The position numbers and the translations under genes were made by a program. A stretch of 64,000 nucleotides of DNA, taken from the NCBI GenBank assembly GCA_013365365.1, contig JABVXU010000033.1, positions 124,001-188,000 of the forward strand, in the 5' to 3' direction. This document shows positions 63,993 through 64,000 of the stretch, one piece after another. Source of the DNA: Cruorifilaria tuberocauda (Eukaryota > Nematoda > Chromadorea > Rhabditida > Onchocercidae). Below the pieces are notes generated by a model. That model was not told the origin of the DNA, made no database searches, and was given only the letters and a program-made list of their open reading frames with translations. The number at the start of each line of letters is the position of its first letter. The stretch's first letter is position 1.

Positions 63993-64000
63993 CATATGTA

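Larger units (their letters stand above)
59760..64000. other. AT-rich intergenic DNA to the right edge
   Basis: No supported gene on either strand. It contains a diverged duplicate of about 35 bases (near 60893-60930 and 61005-61040, both with TAGCACARTGAAATTT), poly-A/T runs, GA and TA microsatellites, and short hairpins at the right end. Confidence 0.5.

Noticed and set aside
1..64000. Bacterial (for example endosymbiont) insertions, CRISPR arrays or phage modules
   Set aside because: No dense bacterial-style coding, regularly spaced repeats or recognisable phage or bacterial proteins were seen on either strand.

Overview
The window reads as nuclear DNA of a parasitic nematode, most likely a spirurid or filarial worm. 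The reasons are the AT-rich base composition, genes split into many short exons by introns of roughly 50 to 900 bases with polyT-CAG acceptors, and protein families that are recognisable but diverged from vertebrate relatives. The species is an inference; no ribosomal or mitochondrial marker is present. The window holds five multi-exon genes and long AT-rich intergenic stretches. No tRNA, rRNA, CRISPR array, intact transposon or bacterial operon was seen.

Layout. (1) Positions 1-9281, minus strand: a Rho guanine-nucleotide exchange factor with DH and PH domains, closest by eye to the PLEKHG5 family. Its 5' end is at 9281 and its 3' end lies beyond the left edge. (2) 9282-21104: about 12 kb with no supported gene. 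(3) 21105-26334, plus strand: a major-facilitator transporter of the SLC17-like type in about 11 exons. (4) 26335-40096: about 14 kb without a supported gene, holding microsatellites, short direct repeats, a GC-richer patch and one unusually long open frame of unknown meaning. (5) 40097-43353, plus strand: a three-LIM-domain protein of the Ajuba/LIMD1/WTIP group ending in a PDZ-ligand-like tail. (6) 44442-51060, plus strand: a complete DDX1 RNA helicase in 19 exons, with the SPRY domain inserted between helicase motifs I and Ia as in animal DDX1. (7) 53385-56409, minus strand: a complete MEKK2/3-type MAP kinase kinase kinase with an N-terminal PB1 domain, convergent with DDX1. (8) 56410-64000: no confident gene, two suspicious open frames and simple repeats.

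The exon models for the LIM protein, DDX1, MEKK and most of the RhoGEF and transporter were built by hand from splice sites. Reading phase was checked across every listed junction. Two junctions are unresolved: the exon 1 to exon 2 join of the transporter, and one join inside the RhoGEF PH domain. Three of the genes act in the same broad area of cell biology (Rho activation, LIM-adaptor junction signalling, MAPK signalling), but they sit on different strands and far apart, so no shared control is implied. No previously undescribed multi-gene system could be supported. The most unusual items are a near-perfect 31-bp hairpin in RhoGEF intron 1, a GC-AG intron inside the DH domain, a tandem duplication that copies a DDX1 splice-donor region, and a 42-bp exact direct repeat in a gene desert.
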